Positions 1 to 13,487 are shown, numbered from the stretch's first letter. The stretch is 64,000 nucleotides of DNA from Rhabditophanes sp. KR3021 (GCA_963281155.1 CAUJLY010000002.1:3224001-3288000); one strand, 5' to 3'. The notes: a model not told the origin generated them from the sequence alone. Made by a program: numbers and translations.

Positions 1-1876
1 GCCACGGCTGTATTCCAGATCAAATTCACATTACTAATTCATTTTCTTTATTTTAAAGCTTCAGATCGCCTCATATTAGGTGTTTATTAAATCCATCACG
101 GAATATAAGAAGAAGGCTAACGTCTGACGCAAACGAGGAGATCCTGACATATCAAGTGAATTTGATAAAAGTGCTAGAACAACGTGGAAAAGAAAATTGC
201 TTTCTCTGACAATAGAAAGCCAACCTTAATCAGAAATAAGAAATACGTAAATGAGAGTAAGTTTAAAAACTAATTATTTGCAATAATTCTTTCAGTTTAG
301 CTTAAATTGCTGCTAGAGAAATAATAGGAATGCAGTTGGAAATGGTAGTTGGCCACAAAATAATGATCGAATCATTGATGGTAAGTTGAAAAGCATATGT
401 TTGTGTAATAAGTTTTTAGATCAATCTGAGTGTGGAAAAAATAAGTCTGCTTTCAATCAAGATGAGAAGTTAAGTATTGAAGAATGAAAGGATTTTGTCA
501 AACTAGTTAATCTAGATGAAGTACCAAATGTTATTACAACAACCTTTGAAAATGAAAAGTATCAGAACTACGGCCTAACCTTAGGGATTCAATCCGCTTA
601 TTTCTAGAAAAACTTGGAAAAGAGCAAACTCTTTGAAAGCACTCAAGCACTCAAGTCATGTGGGATCATTTTATAGATGATCTCGGAGCATTTGTTGGCT
701 TATCAATTAGTAATTTATCCTTGTTCTTATTTGGGGGTAGCAATGTCTTGTCCCATTTGGAGCATAGTGGATTTACTACTTCGCAAAATCAACTATTTCA
801 TCACATTATTTGCCATTCTTTCAAGTATCCTGCCTTTAAGAAGGGTTTCTTTGACATTTTGTTGAAAGTGAGACACGTTATTAATGCTTTGAATGCGCCT
901 CTAGTAGAAGGACTTAGTGAGTCACCGATTTATATGATTCTTCTATGATGGAAAAGGTCAATGAGATTGATGGATCAAATCAACTGAAGGAATGAGATGT
1001 TCTCCGACGCTTTCAAAAAGGGATATCCAAGCAGCAATGGTGATACGATGTGTCGAAACTTTTTATTCCAAGATCTACAAATGCATAGCAGAATCTGATA
1101 TGCTTGGCAAATCTCTAAAGGTACACCATCCAATACTCCAACAAATCAGCCGAAATCAAAAAAGCTGCAAAGTTTCGAACTTAGGTTGCCAATAAACCAA
1201 GAGTATCCTCTCGTTTCCAGTGTATTTCTTGTGGAAAATGGTGCAAAGTTAAATGTGGTCTTAATAAGCACAGAATAAATAGAATCCGTAAGAGTCAATA
1301 AGCTTTTATGAACACTTCAATCAAACTAGAACTGCTGCTGACATCTTAGATTTAATCAAGCACAAAGATAAAAAGGCTGTTACGTCTAATTAATGATTGA
1401 CCCAGAGTTGTGCATAACAACTGGAACAAAGCAGGGTTCAAGAAAAGAATTCGCTATATTGGAGAGACAGAAGACTTTGACGATAGAATATCGGATCACA
1501 AATACAGATTCTAAAAAGCTACTGAATTAGAAATGCTATTTGATAGAAAAGAAGTCATATAGGTTGAATCGTTTGGGGAGAAGGGCGTAATTGTCTTAAA
1601 GAAGTTGCAGAAACCGTTGAGAGTATCTTCATTAATGTCCTAAGACCAAAACTCACCAACTCGGACTCCGGAAAGCCTCATTTGATGAAGTCTATGAAAT
1701 GTTCCCAAAAATGAATGGTCAAGTAGAGATTATCCTAGGAGAATTCCTTAAAGCTCACAATGATGTCAAAAAGTTCATCATTTTCTATTTTTCAGTACTC
1801 TTATTTGTTTAATAAAGTTATTATTTCACATTTTTTTAAACCATTAATTCCGATTGTTATGTTTAATAAACTGCAC
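1..1876 (+). mobile_element. Decayed GIY-YIG/zinc-finger element inside collagen IV intron 5
   Basis: This insert fills the visible part of a collagen IV intron and lies antisense to it. Its reading frames are broken by stops and shifts. Pieces align by eye with the copy at 15451-17153: an N-terminal RGDP..EF.KSA block near 138-175, a helical block at 658-945 (YPAF..FFDILLKV and VEGLSES), a zinc-finger-like CISCGKWCKVKCGLNKHR near 1218-1275, a GIY-YIG-type segment (RYIGETEDFDDRISDHK) near 1452-1500, and a C-terminal NSDSGKP / MFPKMNGQ / LKAHND block near 1660-1775. An AATAAA at 1865-1870 sits only 6 bp from the host donor. It is almost certainly not functional. The left end lies beyond the window or near 50. 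Confidence 0.6.
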
Positions 1877-4612
1877 CTGATAATCCGTCTTTTCCATCAA
1901 AGCCGTCAGCACCAGGTAATCCAGGAGCTCCCAAGATACCACGTTCTCCCTTTGTTCCAGGGAAGCCAGGTGGATTTTCCATTGGTCCAACGATATCTCC
2001 TGCTTCTCCTTTCAATCCAGGTAAACCTGGCAATCCTGGCAAGCCATTCATTCCTGGTAAACCGTCAGCACCTTCGCGACCGTTTTTACCTGCATTTCCC
2101 TTTTCTCCACAGAAACCCGCGGTCCCATCTTGGCCAGGAGGGCCCTTGAAACCGTCAATGCCATTCAAGCCAGCTTCACCCTTCATTCCATTGATTCCAT
2201 CTGGGCAATAGCCGCAATCATCTCCTATTAACAAACATAAATTAGTCAAGTCGCAATAAGTATTGAAGTAATATATTAGTAACGAAATAATATATTTGCA
2301 ATGAACTAGTAAATTAGTGAAGTGGCAGCTGTCTACTCATAGATTATACTAAATAATTAACTTGGCTTATCTATCTTTGAAAGGGTTCTCCTAAAATGCA
2401 TTTTATTATATGCATACTACTGTTACACATCATTCTAGGTATACTAATAGTATGCTCATAATAAAGTGATTGGGTATTATTTATGATGATATTTATTGTG
2501 TTATTGAACCTATCGTTGTGTTCCTCTTAGGGGTCTCTTATGGACCACTGAGCAGTTTTTATTTATCTAACAAAGAGTTCAAAAATATAGTCATTACCTT
2601 TAAAGCCATTTTCTCCTGGAATTCCATTTTGGCCAGGGCCTCCAATGCGACCAGGCATTCCAGGCAAACCAATCAAGCCAAGGGCTCCTTGAGGACCGGT
2701 TTTCTTGACTCCGTTTCCGGGAAAACCTTTCTGACCACTCAAACCAACATCTCCGATACTTCCAGGTCTCCCAGGGAATCCATCGAGTCCCGGGGTACCA
2801 TCTCTGCCTGGTGGACCTTGAATATCTAAGCCTGGTAATCCAATTCCGCCAGGAAGTCCACTATAACCGCAATCTCCAGGTTGTCCAGGGAATCCAGGGT
2901 GACCGGGTTGACCATTTTCACCGGCATCTCCTTTCAAAGAATATCCAGGAGCTCCGGGGGTCCCAGATAAGCCATCTGGGCCAGGTCTACCAACGCTACC
3001 TCTAGCACCAACTGGGCCGTTTTCCCCGTCTCTACCTGTATCTCCTTGAGGGCCTGGTAACCCATCTAAACCTTGAACTCCGCGAGCGCCAGGCAAACTT
3101 GTACCAATTCCTAACTCTCCAGCTGGACCGACGTCTCCCTCGGGACCTTGTCTTCCAGGATAACCCATTTCTCCAGCACCTCCTTTGGCCCCATCCCATC
3201 CATGTAATCCGTCGATGCCAGTGGATCCGATTTCACCTTTCATTCCAGCCAATCCTACAAACTAATATGAATAAAAGTATATTCTTGCTTACCGACTATT
3301 CCTTCTTTACCACGTTTTCCGTGATTTCCTTGCACTCCGAAATCCCCCTTTTGCCCACGAAGGCCAGGGTAACCAGGGGCACCTTCATTTCCAGGAAAAC
3401 CAGGAGCTCCGCCGTGGCCGACTCTACCTTTTTCTCCCTTTTCACCGTCAGTTCCAGGTGGACCTGGCAAAACAATAGTTTCTTCTGGTGCAGAGTTTTC
3501 AGCTAAGGATCCAGGTTTTCCATCGGGCCCGGGTTGACCTACAAATTCGTTTTGTAAGTTAAATATTAACGTAAAGATTACATGGTTTTAATTATTAGCA
3601 ACAAGCTATAAATGATCTATGCATTGGTGAGTAACAATTCAGATAATTTTATGCTCGACATAATCTTAACTTTGAATATTTTGTTTAATAAACTCGTACC
3701 TTGTAAACCTTTTTCTCCCTTTAAACCCATAGTACGAAGTCCCATGTGTCCTTTGGCTCCAGCGGGTCCGGGGAATCCAGGAGGGCCGAAAACACCGTGT
3801 TCGCCTCTGTTTCCTTTCAATCCTTTGTTTCCTGAGAGACCTGGCTGTCCGGGAGATCCGGGAATACCGTAATTACCTCCTTCACCTTTACGGCCTACAG
3901 AGTTAATTCCTCCTTCACCGGGGAAGCCAGGCAAGCCATTATTTCCGGGTAAACCAGCTGGCCCGCGTGGGCCGGGGAATCCAACCATCCCTGGGGCTCC
4001 AGGCATACCATCAGTCCCATTACATCCAATAATTCCTTCTTGACCCTTCATACCCGGAAGCCCGTCGAAGCCAATCAACCCTGAGTGGCCAGGTGAGCCA
4101 GGGAAACCACGATCTCCTCTTAAACCTTGTGGACCGGCATCTCCGAAGTCACCTTCACTTCCGACCATGCCAACAGCTCCGAAATCACCTTCTTCGCCGT
4201 CTTCCCCTGGCGCACCAGGAAACCCACGTTGGCCTGAAAATCCGCTCAGCCCCTGAAATTATTTAACGTAAGTTTAAATACATCAATATGTAATAATAGC
4301 TAATAATATCTAATTTATTACTATCAATCACACTCCCTTTATACTTTAATATACTCCAATATACTCAAATAATATACCTGAATATACTTTAAAAGACACC
4401 TGTCACTTATAATGTTGGGATAATTTAATAAATAGGTACTTTATAAATTTAGGAATTAGGAAATTAATAAATTGAAAATGACTTACTTTGGTGCCTTTGG
4501 TACCTTCACATATACAACTTGGCACACATCCTTTACAGGCGGCTGCATCTACAAATGACTTTGCATCGAAAAAGCCAGTAATTATCAATAAGGCTAGCAC
4601 CTTCAATTTCAT
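1877..4612 (-). CDS. COL4A: Collagen type IV alpha chain, N-terminal part (partial)
   Basis: This is a basement-membrane network collagen, secreted and assembled as a triple helix. Exons (minus): 4487-4612, 3700-4252, 3293-3538, 2598-3254 and 1877-2224. The first exon codes for a signal peptide (MKLKVLALLIITGFFDA) followed by a Cys-rich 7S-like segment (CKGCVPSCICEG). The rest is Gly-X-Y repeat with the short interruptions typical of type IV chains, including a cysteine pair near the exon 5 start (DDCGYCPDG). Introns 2 to 5 all split a Gly codon in phase 1. About 646 residues are visible; the remaining helix and NC1 domain must lie left of position 1, beyond an intron starting at 1876 with donor GTGCAG. 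It is probably an emb-9/let-2-type chain, but which of the two is not decidable without NC1. Confidence 0.9.
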
Positions 4613-5970
4613 GGTGCTAGCAGTGGATTTTAAAGTTTCTATAAAATATATAAAGTAATTTGTAAGATTTATCCATTCAATTTGTTAGATTAAAATAATT
4701 TACTTAAAAAACGTATTGTGTAGGTTAGAAAAAAGTTTATTATAGCAATTTTCAGTACAAACAACGTATTCAGCGATTTGGTAAAAATATGTCTGGCGAG
4801 AGATTGGCACAATCATAAGTAGTGTGTATATTCGAATAGATCAAAACGAAAAGAGACCAGAAGATATATATACTTTTACTTAACGATGCAAAATAAATAG
4901 ATGAATAGTAAGTTAAAAAGGATGGCTATTGGGCGTAATTGCTAAAGATCAATCGCTTTTGTTTAGCAGGCCAGATATATATTTATTCATATCAATATAA
5001 ATATACAAATGGCGTTGGCAAAATTTTGATGAATGTGTTAAATGGCGACCAAAGAAACTATAGGGGCCATTTGTTAGTTGCAATTAGAAGTTCAAATTGT
5101 TGTCATCTTACTACTTGACGGATGTTTTTTGAAGAATGTTTTAAGTTGCAACATTTTTTATCAACTTCCCTGCTATCAATTTTTTCATTTCATTATTCAA
5201 CAGCGTATATTTATTTGATAATTTTTTTATTATTTATGGCATTTGACATAATTATCAACTTTCTACTGAAAATATAAAATCAACATATACCTAACGGGAT
5301 ATCAGATAATAACAGATACTTCAATAACAACAATACCGTATGTATCATCACAGATGGAATTTCATAAATAAATACTTATAAATATTTATGCTTGCAAATA
5401 TGTATTATACAATTTTACTGACAAATGAGTAAATCGTACATAAGTATGTAAAGAATCATCCAGATTAACTGTTAATATTTGACTAAGATTAAAATTTTGT
5501 TTGATGTTGTTCTAATAATCTTTTTTTGGTGTTATTTAAATAATCTTTCTGATGTTATTAAATTAATTTTTGCTTAAGAGTGTTTTTTCAGACTAACAAT
5601 TGCATCCATGTCATTCTTTTTGCGTTGTGAGTATGACTCTTTTCGGATGTTGTCGTTCGCATAAATCAATTTAATATGTCATATGTCTTTTACCCAACGC
5701 TTTCATATAAATGCACATCAATTGTACAAAATGATCCGATTAGCCCATAATATATTACATTTTGTATATTAATTTATGTTGATAAGGTTATCAGTGAGAA
5801 GATTAACGATACTTGTTACAATAATCTGTTACTATAAAGAAAAACTTGCACTTTTGATTTTAATAGTGTTGTCATAATCATTTTATAGCACTTTGTCATT
5901 TAATTGCATTTCCGTTACAAATTTTTATTCCACACTTATGTTTCTGTTAATAGATTGTATTTTTTAGAAG
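4613..5970. promoter_or_regulatory. Divergent intergenic region between collagen IV and dipeptidase
   Basis: This AT-rich stretch of 1.36 kb lies between two divergent genes, so it should hold both promoters. I see no coding potential or clear repeat. A T-rich acceptor-like TTTTTTAG ends 3 bp before the dipeptidase ATG, and TTTTATAG lies about 25 bp before the collagen ATG. Confidence 0.4.
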
Positions 5971-8900
5971 ATGGCCGACAATATCCAAAAATTTACCCAA
6001 TATGTTGATGAACATAAAGATACTTACATAGACAGACTTCGCGTTGCCGTAAGCATCAAATCCATTTCTGCAGAGCCTGAACACAGGCAAGACTGCCTTA
6101 AAATGGTTGATCATACTCAAAAAATGTTGGAAGCTATCGGAGCAAAGTGCGAGCAAATTGATAATGGAAAGCAGACAACTTCCGACGGTCAAGTCATTCC
6201 TTTGCCACCAATTCTATTCGCAACTCTCGGTGATGATCCCAAAAAGAAGACTTTACTTGTCTATGGTCATATTGACGTACAACCAGCCACAATAGAAGAT
6301 GGATGGAACACCGAACCGTTTGAATTAACTGAAATAGATGGGAAACTTTATGGCCGTGGATCTACTGATGATAAGGGGCCAGTTTTGGCATGGATTCACG
6401 TAATTTTCATAAAAAGGGATTTTATATTACAAATATATTTTAGGCAATCGAAGCTATGCAACAATTGAAAATTGATGTTCCGGTCAATCTTAAATTTGTC
6501 ATTGAGGCGATGGAAGAATCTGGATCAGAAGGTAGGTTGCAAGCATGCATAATATGAATAATATTTGACTTTCAGGATTGGACGAAACATTGGCCAAATA
6601 TAAGGATACCTTTTTGTCAGGTGTAGACTTTTCATGCATCTCTGACAATTACTGGCTCGGAAGAAACAAACCATGCATCACCGTTGGATTACGTGGACTA
6701 AGTTATTTCGCTGTTGAAGTCCAAGGTACCAAGACCGATCTACACAGTGGAATTTATGGGGTATCTAAATGGGACAATTTAAATGAGGGAATCAAAATTT
6801 TATTAAATTATTCATCAGTAGTCACCTTAAGTCTCAACATCACTTTAGTCAAGATGTCAGCGACTGCACATGCATTCAGCGATAAAGATTCTTTCAAGAA
6901 CATAGCCAGCTTTAGCTGCATATCACATTTGTCCATTCAGCTTAAAAATCTGACTTCCACGATCTCCTCATTATCTTCAGGTTGGCATTGATCCCAACTT
7001 TTGGTAATTGCATCCTCCTTCGTTACAAGAGTCCATGCCCGTAAAGTGTGTGAGCTATATAATTGTTGTGATTGACATACCGGACAAATTGATTAGTGGC
7101 ATTGTAGGTTCTCGCACCACCATATTCTCAAATATGGTTTTGATCACATAGAAGTTCATATTTCCTACTTTACAGGTAGCATTGATGAAGTGTTTGTTTA
7201 TTAGTAGAGAAACCAATCGCAATGACCACAATAAATATTCTTCTCCATTCCCTTGATCGCTTTATTACTTTTAACCCTGTCAAAAAGTGAGATAAACAAA
7301 GGTCCTTGTTATCAAAAGGGATAATTATTTTCATCATCATAATTACACCTCTTCCACAGTCACCGTAGGAATAATCTGCTCTTTCCAGAACTTTGTCAAT
7401 GCTTCTCCATAGTTTAACTCCAGATTAAATGAATGAAAAACTAAAATAAAGAGGCAACTATTAGTAAACGTTGCAAGTTAAGTACATTAATATCGACGAC
7501 AAATTCAATTGTAACTAATATTCAAAATTAAAAAAAAATACCTTTGGCATATATTTTACTTATAATTTACTCTTAAAGGGATCTGTTCACGAACCACTTA
7601 ACGATCTTGTTTGGATTATGGGTCAACTTGCTGATAGCAACGGAGATATCCTTATTGAAGGAATTAAAGACTTAATCGCACCAGTCACGCCAGAGGAAGA
7701 AGCTCGTTACAGCACAATTGACTTTGACCCTGAGGTTTTCAGAGAAACTATCGAAGCACCACAACTAGTTTCTACTAAGAAAGAACAACTATTAATGAAT
7801 AGAATGAGAAACCCTGCTTTATCCATTCATGGAATTGAAGGAGCGTTCTATGGGCCAGGAGGAAAGACAGTTATTAGTGCCAAAGTCACCGGTAATTCAA
7901 AATAAACCATACATATCTTTATATCACTTTTTAGGAAAATTCTCTATCAGAACTGTACCAAACATGAGGTAACGAAATCCAAAGGGGACATTTTATTTAA
8001 TACTTTAAAACATATCCAAAAGGGGTACAGTTAGCAAAGTCATTTCAAATTAGTTGAGCGACTTCTTTATTTGTCTCAGGATCCATAAGATGGACAAATG
8101 GTAGGGATGGTTTACCGCAGTCTGAATTGTGATATGACCACGGAAAGCATCAATAAATATGCATTCCCTGGGATCATTTTTTAAGGATATGTTTTCGTGA
8201 TGGTGGTAGCTTTAGAAATTGTTTTAGGTTTGCTATTTAATCTCTTTTCTGGATGGACTTCATCAACGAAACTCAAAAAAACTTGAGCTATAAGAACCAT
8301 CATCCTGACTAGAGTTATTCCAGTAAAAGACATTGGACGATGTCCTCTTGTTAATTCCATTAAACTGCTAGCACAAATATTTCTATGGTCACCTTCCAAA
8401 AAGGCAGCATACACATCTTTGAGATCTATATAATTAGGCTTTCCATCTAGAATGTTGGTAAGATCTATGAATTGAAGACCTGTTGGAATACGTTGTATAT
8501 TATTGCCCATTTGAATAACTTTAATTCGTGCACCAGTAATAAGAGTTCCATCTTGAGAAAAGATTGCACGTAATCGACATCAATAGGGAGATGAAGGATT
8601 CTTTAAATTCTGGGTCTATATCACGCGACTAAGCCAGATTATTGATCAAATTGTAATTTTGCTTGTCTGAGATGGAATAATTATCTATATTTTGGTACTT
8701 GGAAAGTATATGATTGCATCCAAAAAGGAAATGTCCAGATTTATAAAGCTACAATGTCGTGAAGAACTGTTGGTACGCAGTTCTTAAAATTTGAATTTAT
8801 AAAAGATTACATAAAATAAATTGCTTGTGAGCAGCAATAAAATTTAAAAAATAAAAAATTTATCCATTAATATTATTTTTTCATGCTAGACCTGAAGCTG

Positions 8901-9265
8901 TTGAAAAGTTGGTTATCAATTATTTAAACAAAATTTGGGCAACTAGACAGTCTCCTAACCATTTCAAGCCATTGTGCTTATCATCAACTCCTTATTGGGT
9001 TGGGGGTGCAGACAATTCAAACTACAGGGCTGCTGAGACTGCAATTATCAAGGTTTTCGGAATAACCCCTGATACGACACTTGAGGGGGGTTCAATCGGA
9101 AGTGTCCTATCAATTGAAGAATTTACCAAGTCCAGTTTGATTCTTCTTCCAATCGGAAGTGCGGATGACAATGCCCACGCACAGAATGAGAAGCTTAATG
9201 TCTCCAATTATATTGAAGGAACTAAGGTTCTTGGTCTTTACCTCTTTGAGTTGGGAAAATTATAA
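5971..9265 (+). CDS. CNDP2: Cytosolic non-specific dipeptidase (CNDP2-like, M20 family)
   Basis: A metallopeptidase that hydrolyses dipeptides such as Cys-Gly in the cytosol. Exons: 5971-6399, 6444-6531, 6576-6760, 7579-7891, 7935-7968 and 8890-9265; all joins keep frame and give 474 residues, close to the usual 475. Visible M20 metal-site motifs are VYGHIDVQP (His), GSTDDKGP (Asp), AMEESGSEG (Glu pair), SDNYWLG (Asp), and near the C-terminus SADDNAHAQNEKLN (His). EGTKVLGLYLFEL ends the protein as in animal CNDP2. Start chosen at the ATG just after an acceptor-like TTTTTTAG. Introns 1, 2 and 4 are about 44 bp, but introns 3 and 5 are 0.8-0.9 kb and carry antisense inserts. The C. elegans counterpart is pes-9 by family knowledge. 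Confidence 0.95.
6761..7578 (-). mobile_element. Decayed zinc-finger element in dipeptidase intron 3
   Basis: An 818-bp intron whose content reads as broken coding sequence on the strand opposite the host. On the minus strand a NACAVADILTKVMLRLK segment (about 6838-6890) matches NTCAVADILIKMMFGLK in the GOLPH3 intron insert. A zinc-finger-like YCGHCDWF ... INKHFINATCK stretch (about 7170-7235) is split by a frame change. A minus-strand AATAAA-equivalent lies about 38 bp from the host donor. No intact frame is left. Confidence 0.5.
7969..8889 (-). mobile_element. Decayed element in dipeptidase intron 5
   Basis: A 921-bp intron holding an antisense open stretch at 8181-8510 (109 codons) with a segment similar in position to the CAVADIL block of related inserts (RPMSFTGITLVRMMVLIAQV). 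Downstream on the same strand, about 8040-8130, a HNSDCGKPSLPFVHLMDP frame matches the NSDSGKP C-terminal motif of the inserts at 1-1876 and 20061-20914. An AATAAA-equivalent on the minus strand lies about 23 bp from the host donor. The order of blocks needs at least one frameshift, so it is a relic. Confidence 0.5.
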
Positions 9266-11777
9266 GGAACTTATATGTAAATCGAAATAAAAATGAAGTA
9301 AATTATGTATAATCAAAGTAAATATGTATTATCGAGATACAATACACACTAATCACTTCTTATCACCAGTAACTAAATAAATGATTTGTCTATACTTTGT
9401 TATTCCTTATAACCTAATACAATAAACACAAAGGACATTTACATACATACTATTTGCAAATATTTTCGCAGATGCTTCCTATAAACTTGCGAAAATATTA
9501 TATGTACAATCAATGCTCAAAATGCTTATACGTATTTTTAATAAATAAATAGATTTATCTATTGATACTGCACAGAAAAATCATTTGGTACCGGATATGA
9601 AACATCACACCATCTTATCTTAATCTGGTGTTGTAAATTACAGTGTTAATGCACAATTAAGATACTTGTTTAATATTTGTAAAAATGCATACAAATATAT
9701 GTAGATTGTGTCTATGATTCACTCTCTTAATTACACAGCCAGAATTCAAGATATTTGTTGATTTGACTCTAATTTGCAATTGAATATCTTTAGTTTCAAT
9801 AACGCAGATGCAATTCGTGTAAACTTTTTTGTAGGAGCTCATTTAACTTTCATGTAATATGGTAAGTATTGAGGAGTAACAACAATATTGTGAGATCAAA
9901 AAATCATGTAAAATTACAGTACAAATTTGCCCAAATTGATCCTTTTTCAGTAATTATTTTGAATTGATAAAATTCGCAGGACATTTTTCTTCAATGAAGC
10001 AGTACAGTGACTATCTAAAAGTTGCTCAACTTTACAATAAATAACTTTTACAAAATACAAACTTTAATGCAATTAGTAAAGATACCTCTTTCCAGGGCTA
10101 ACTTTAGGAAAGAAAACATGTTAACCAAGCAACAACACATCGCTAAAATATCTTTATGTTTTCATTAAAATAACCAACTCATCCATGTTTTCTCGTTTTA
10201 TGTATTAACACCCATTTTACGTTCTTAACCCTAAAATTTACAGACATCTTAATTAAGACAGTAAATCCAAGTTAAGTAGAATATCTGTAAATTATTTTAT
10301 ATATTGTATTGTAACACAGCCTAAGATGACCACATTTATTTATTGCTCTAGTCGTAGTTTTAAATAAAAGAGTTATATTAAAATCACGAGAATTTAGTAG
10401 CATTGTTAAGTATTTTCTGCATATATCATTAGACAAAGGATAATTTTTTACTAAATTGAGACCCCTTCAGAAAAATATCAAAAACCATATAAACTGTACA
10501 TAAATATTTGTAATAACAGCATTTTATAAGACTTCTAGGTGTTAAAATGGAAGAATTTGAACTTTAGTTGATCATCAATAACTTTAAAAAAATACTCATC
10601 AGTATATTAGCTTGAATAAATATGGTCCTAGCAAGTAGTTCTTTCTCGTTTTAATAATAACAATGGTGAAGTCACTGTTGAGTGATAAACAATGGCAGTA
10701 AAACTTCTTTGTTCAAAAATTCCAAAGATGAATAACTTTTATTAATTAAAATAAATTAGTTTTCTCTTCTTTCAAATACTAATATGTTGATGGTAGGAGC
10801 GTTAATGATAAAAAATATGGTTGTGAGGTTTTCTTCAAGTTGAACTTATTAATCTAACCCATTATTTTTATACGAACTTAATTATAGTCATAATTTAATA
10901 GTAATTTTGAAACTAACTACTCATTAAAACTTTCGAATTGAAATGTTTTTCCCGTAGTCTTTATTAAATCGACTAACTTTTTAAAATTGGCATTAAATAT
11001 ATAATTTGATTATTAATTTGTTAGGACACATATAAGGGTATAATCTGTTATTGCAGAATTTAACTTTATTTGTATAACAAACTTTCTTTCTTCAAATCTA
11101 TTTTAATTTAAAAGTGAACAGAATTGAACCTAATTAATGGAGTAATCTCAAAACTTGTAATGTACTTAATATAACTAATTGGCTAAAAATATATAGATCC
11201 GGAATTCTTAAAGTAAGCAAAATGCAAATTAATAAATCGAGTATTAATTAATATCTTCCAACAATCATTTAAAGAATAATTTTATTTTAAACAGCTTGAG
11301 GTTAGTGCTTGTAAATTGACTTGAGAAGAGTAGTTCATCGTGTCTTTCATAGCAAATTTGTGGGGTTGGAGCAATTCATGAAGAATTGTTTAAAAACAGT
11401 GTTGTGAAGAGTTCATGGAATAATAAGTGTAAACTCTCATTCATGTTAATAAATCCCGTTTATATATATGTTTAAAAAAGTCACACGTGCATTTTTGGTA
11501 TGAAATGAAGTTATTCAAATTAGTACTTCTTCATATTAATATGAAATCTCATAAAAGTTAGTTTTCTGTGTTGTATTCACTTCGAATAATCTTCTATCGA
11601 GTTTTGGCAACTTTTAAATATCCACAATACTTTTTATATGAAAATATGTAAAACAACCTTTAAAGTTTAGTAATTAAACAACACTAATTTATTATTTTAC
11701 ACAACGTTCCATATGTATAGTTTATTAATTATTTAAAAATGCATTAAGCGAAAACATGGTTTTGATTATATAGACAA
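9266..11777. other. Intergenic, AT-rich, no gene seen
   Basis: About 2.5 kb between the convergent dipeptidase and orphan genes. It begins with the dipeptidase 3' end (AATAAA-like near 9285). The open frames here are short, of low complexity and without recognisable motifs. Confidence 0.5.
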
Positions 11778-13487
11778 TTAAATGTGTCGACTCACAATAT
11801 CGTTTATTTCGATTTCAATCTCAATTTCATCATCGACATCAATTGTTCTTTTATCACACATTTCATCAATTTCTTTCATTAACAAAGGATCGGCCTCACT
11901 AGCACGTAAATCGGTGATAATCTTATGCACTTCCATCCTTGGTAAATATTCCACAATTTCCTTAATAATGCTCCGTGCCAAATACATATTCAAAAGATTA
12001 TTGCATAAGTTTTTCAAAAAACTCAGGGGTATCACGAATGAAGGGAAAAGCAATCTCAAACTGTCTTTAAAGTTATCCCATAATAACGAATTAGCGATAT
12101 GATAGTGTCTTTTTTGAATAGCCATGAGTATACATCTTGAACTAATTAAATTGCTGGAATCCCCAAGCCTGAGTAAAGATCTAAAACGATAATTTAAGTG
12201 TAATTGGACGTGAAACATTTTTTACTAACTTAATCTTTGCAATAGGTACATGTTTGCAAAGAGTAGAGATTTATCCCTACTCTTCGTTTATTATTATTGT
12301 TTTATAATCTCGCATCGCTTAACTCATCAGTGATTTATATAGATAATGCCTATGTTTTGTAATCATGAGCATAAAAACCTATATGAACTAGGATTATTTA
12401 GAATGCATTATCATAGTCTAAAGTTATCTAATAAATCCATATATATTGTTTGTGCTTTTTGCATGTTTTGAATCATATTTATGACTTTAAAAATCAGATT
12501 AGAAAGTTTAGTCAATTTACAAATAATAATAAAAAGGAACAATTATTATCTTAATAACGTTTTTCAAATATCCAAATTTATACATTTTATATTAACAAAC
12601 CAATATAAAAGAAGCATAATATGCAAAATAATGTCACTATTTGATTCGCTGTTGTCAATTTTGGAGAAAATGTTTATGGATAGAAGAATGGCTACCCTAG
12701 AAGATTGAAAATAGAGTGGGACAATTGTGATGGGCAACAGCTGTTGAGAATTCAACTTATGCTTTAAGAAAGAAGGTCTATCGGTGTAACTTGCCGTGGG
12801 AAGTGTTAAGTGCTTACTCATCTATAGCTAATGCTGCAAGAAGATTGGGTGAAAATTACAAAAGGCATTCAGCTATTATTTGTAGGTGGATGTACTGTTA
12901 ATTGTTTTGTTTGTATTTCAACTTAATTAAGTCTTTTTTTAATGTCTTTGTCATTAGCATAATATTAGTGGTGTATTTTATGTTTTATATTGGTGGAGAC
13001 AAACTTACCGATGGACAGCCGGAAGCCATCCATGTATACATGCAGTCATAGCACAATGTTCGTAATTTATAATGCTTCCTCTTCCTACTAATTCTAAAGC
13101 TTTTGCACTTATAATTTCATTCTCAGATATCAAAAACTCGTGTTTCTGCAAGTCAGTTAAAATAAAATGCCAAACTTCTAAGGCGTCATCATCCACATTG
13201 TTGATGGCACACAATTGGAAATAAATTTCTGGAGCAATACGATAACGAAAGGATTTAATTGTTTTGATATAATCAAATTTGCCCGTCACTGAATTTAACT
13301 TTACATTTTGTAGAATAAAAGTGCGAAACAGTAAACTCTCGTGATTTCTTATAAATATGTCAACATCAGTTTTTAGTTGATTCAGCTCATGTTCTAGATG
13401 CTGTGGTAAATAATATGCAACATTCGGTGCGTACATAATTTTCAAAACGCAAATTTTGGCGCATGTTTGCAATGATTCCGGACTCAT
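11778..13487 (-). CDS. Orphan 293-aa helical protein
   Basis: I do not recognise this gene. Two exons on the minus strand, 13009-13487 and 11778-12180, join in frame (phase 2) with good GT-AG sites, giving 293 residues. It appears all-helical and soluble, with no signal peptide or obvious membrane segment. The part spanning the splice (NYEHCAMTACIHGWLPAVHR then SLLRLGDSSNL) faintly resembles ankyrin-type helix pairs, but no consensus is met. The C-terminus is acidic with an alternating Glu/Ile run (DDEIEIEIEIND). The start is the first ATG of the long frame (MSPESLQTC). The single intron is long and holds an antisense coding-like stretch. Confidence 0.65.
12181..13008 (+). mobile_element. Possible antisense insert in the orphan gene's intron
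   Basis: The 828-bp intron holds plus-strand coding-like sequence, opposite to the host. One is an open stretch 12481-12708. Another, at about 12720-12895, includes KKVYRCNLPWEVLSAYSSI and ANAARRLGENYKRHSAIICR, interrupted upstream by a stop. No zinc-finger or GIY-YIG motif is visible, so the link with the better-defined inserts rests only on location, orientation and intron size. Confidence 0.25.

Noticed and set aside
2470..3872. Plus-strand open frames across the collagen gene
   Set aside because: They mirror the Gly-X-Y coding exons on the minus strand and carry no motif of their own.
4253..4486. Collagen intron 1 as another short element
   Set aside because: Its acceptor end shows only a partial ACTTACGTTAA match and its donor end does not fit the shared motif.
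9657..9842. Minus-strand 61-codon frame in the long intergenic region
   Set aside because: No motif, no good start context, surrounded by non-coding AT-rich DNA.
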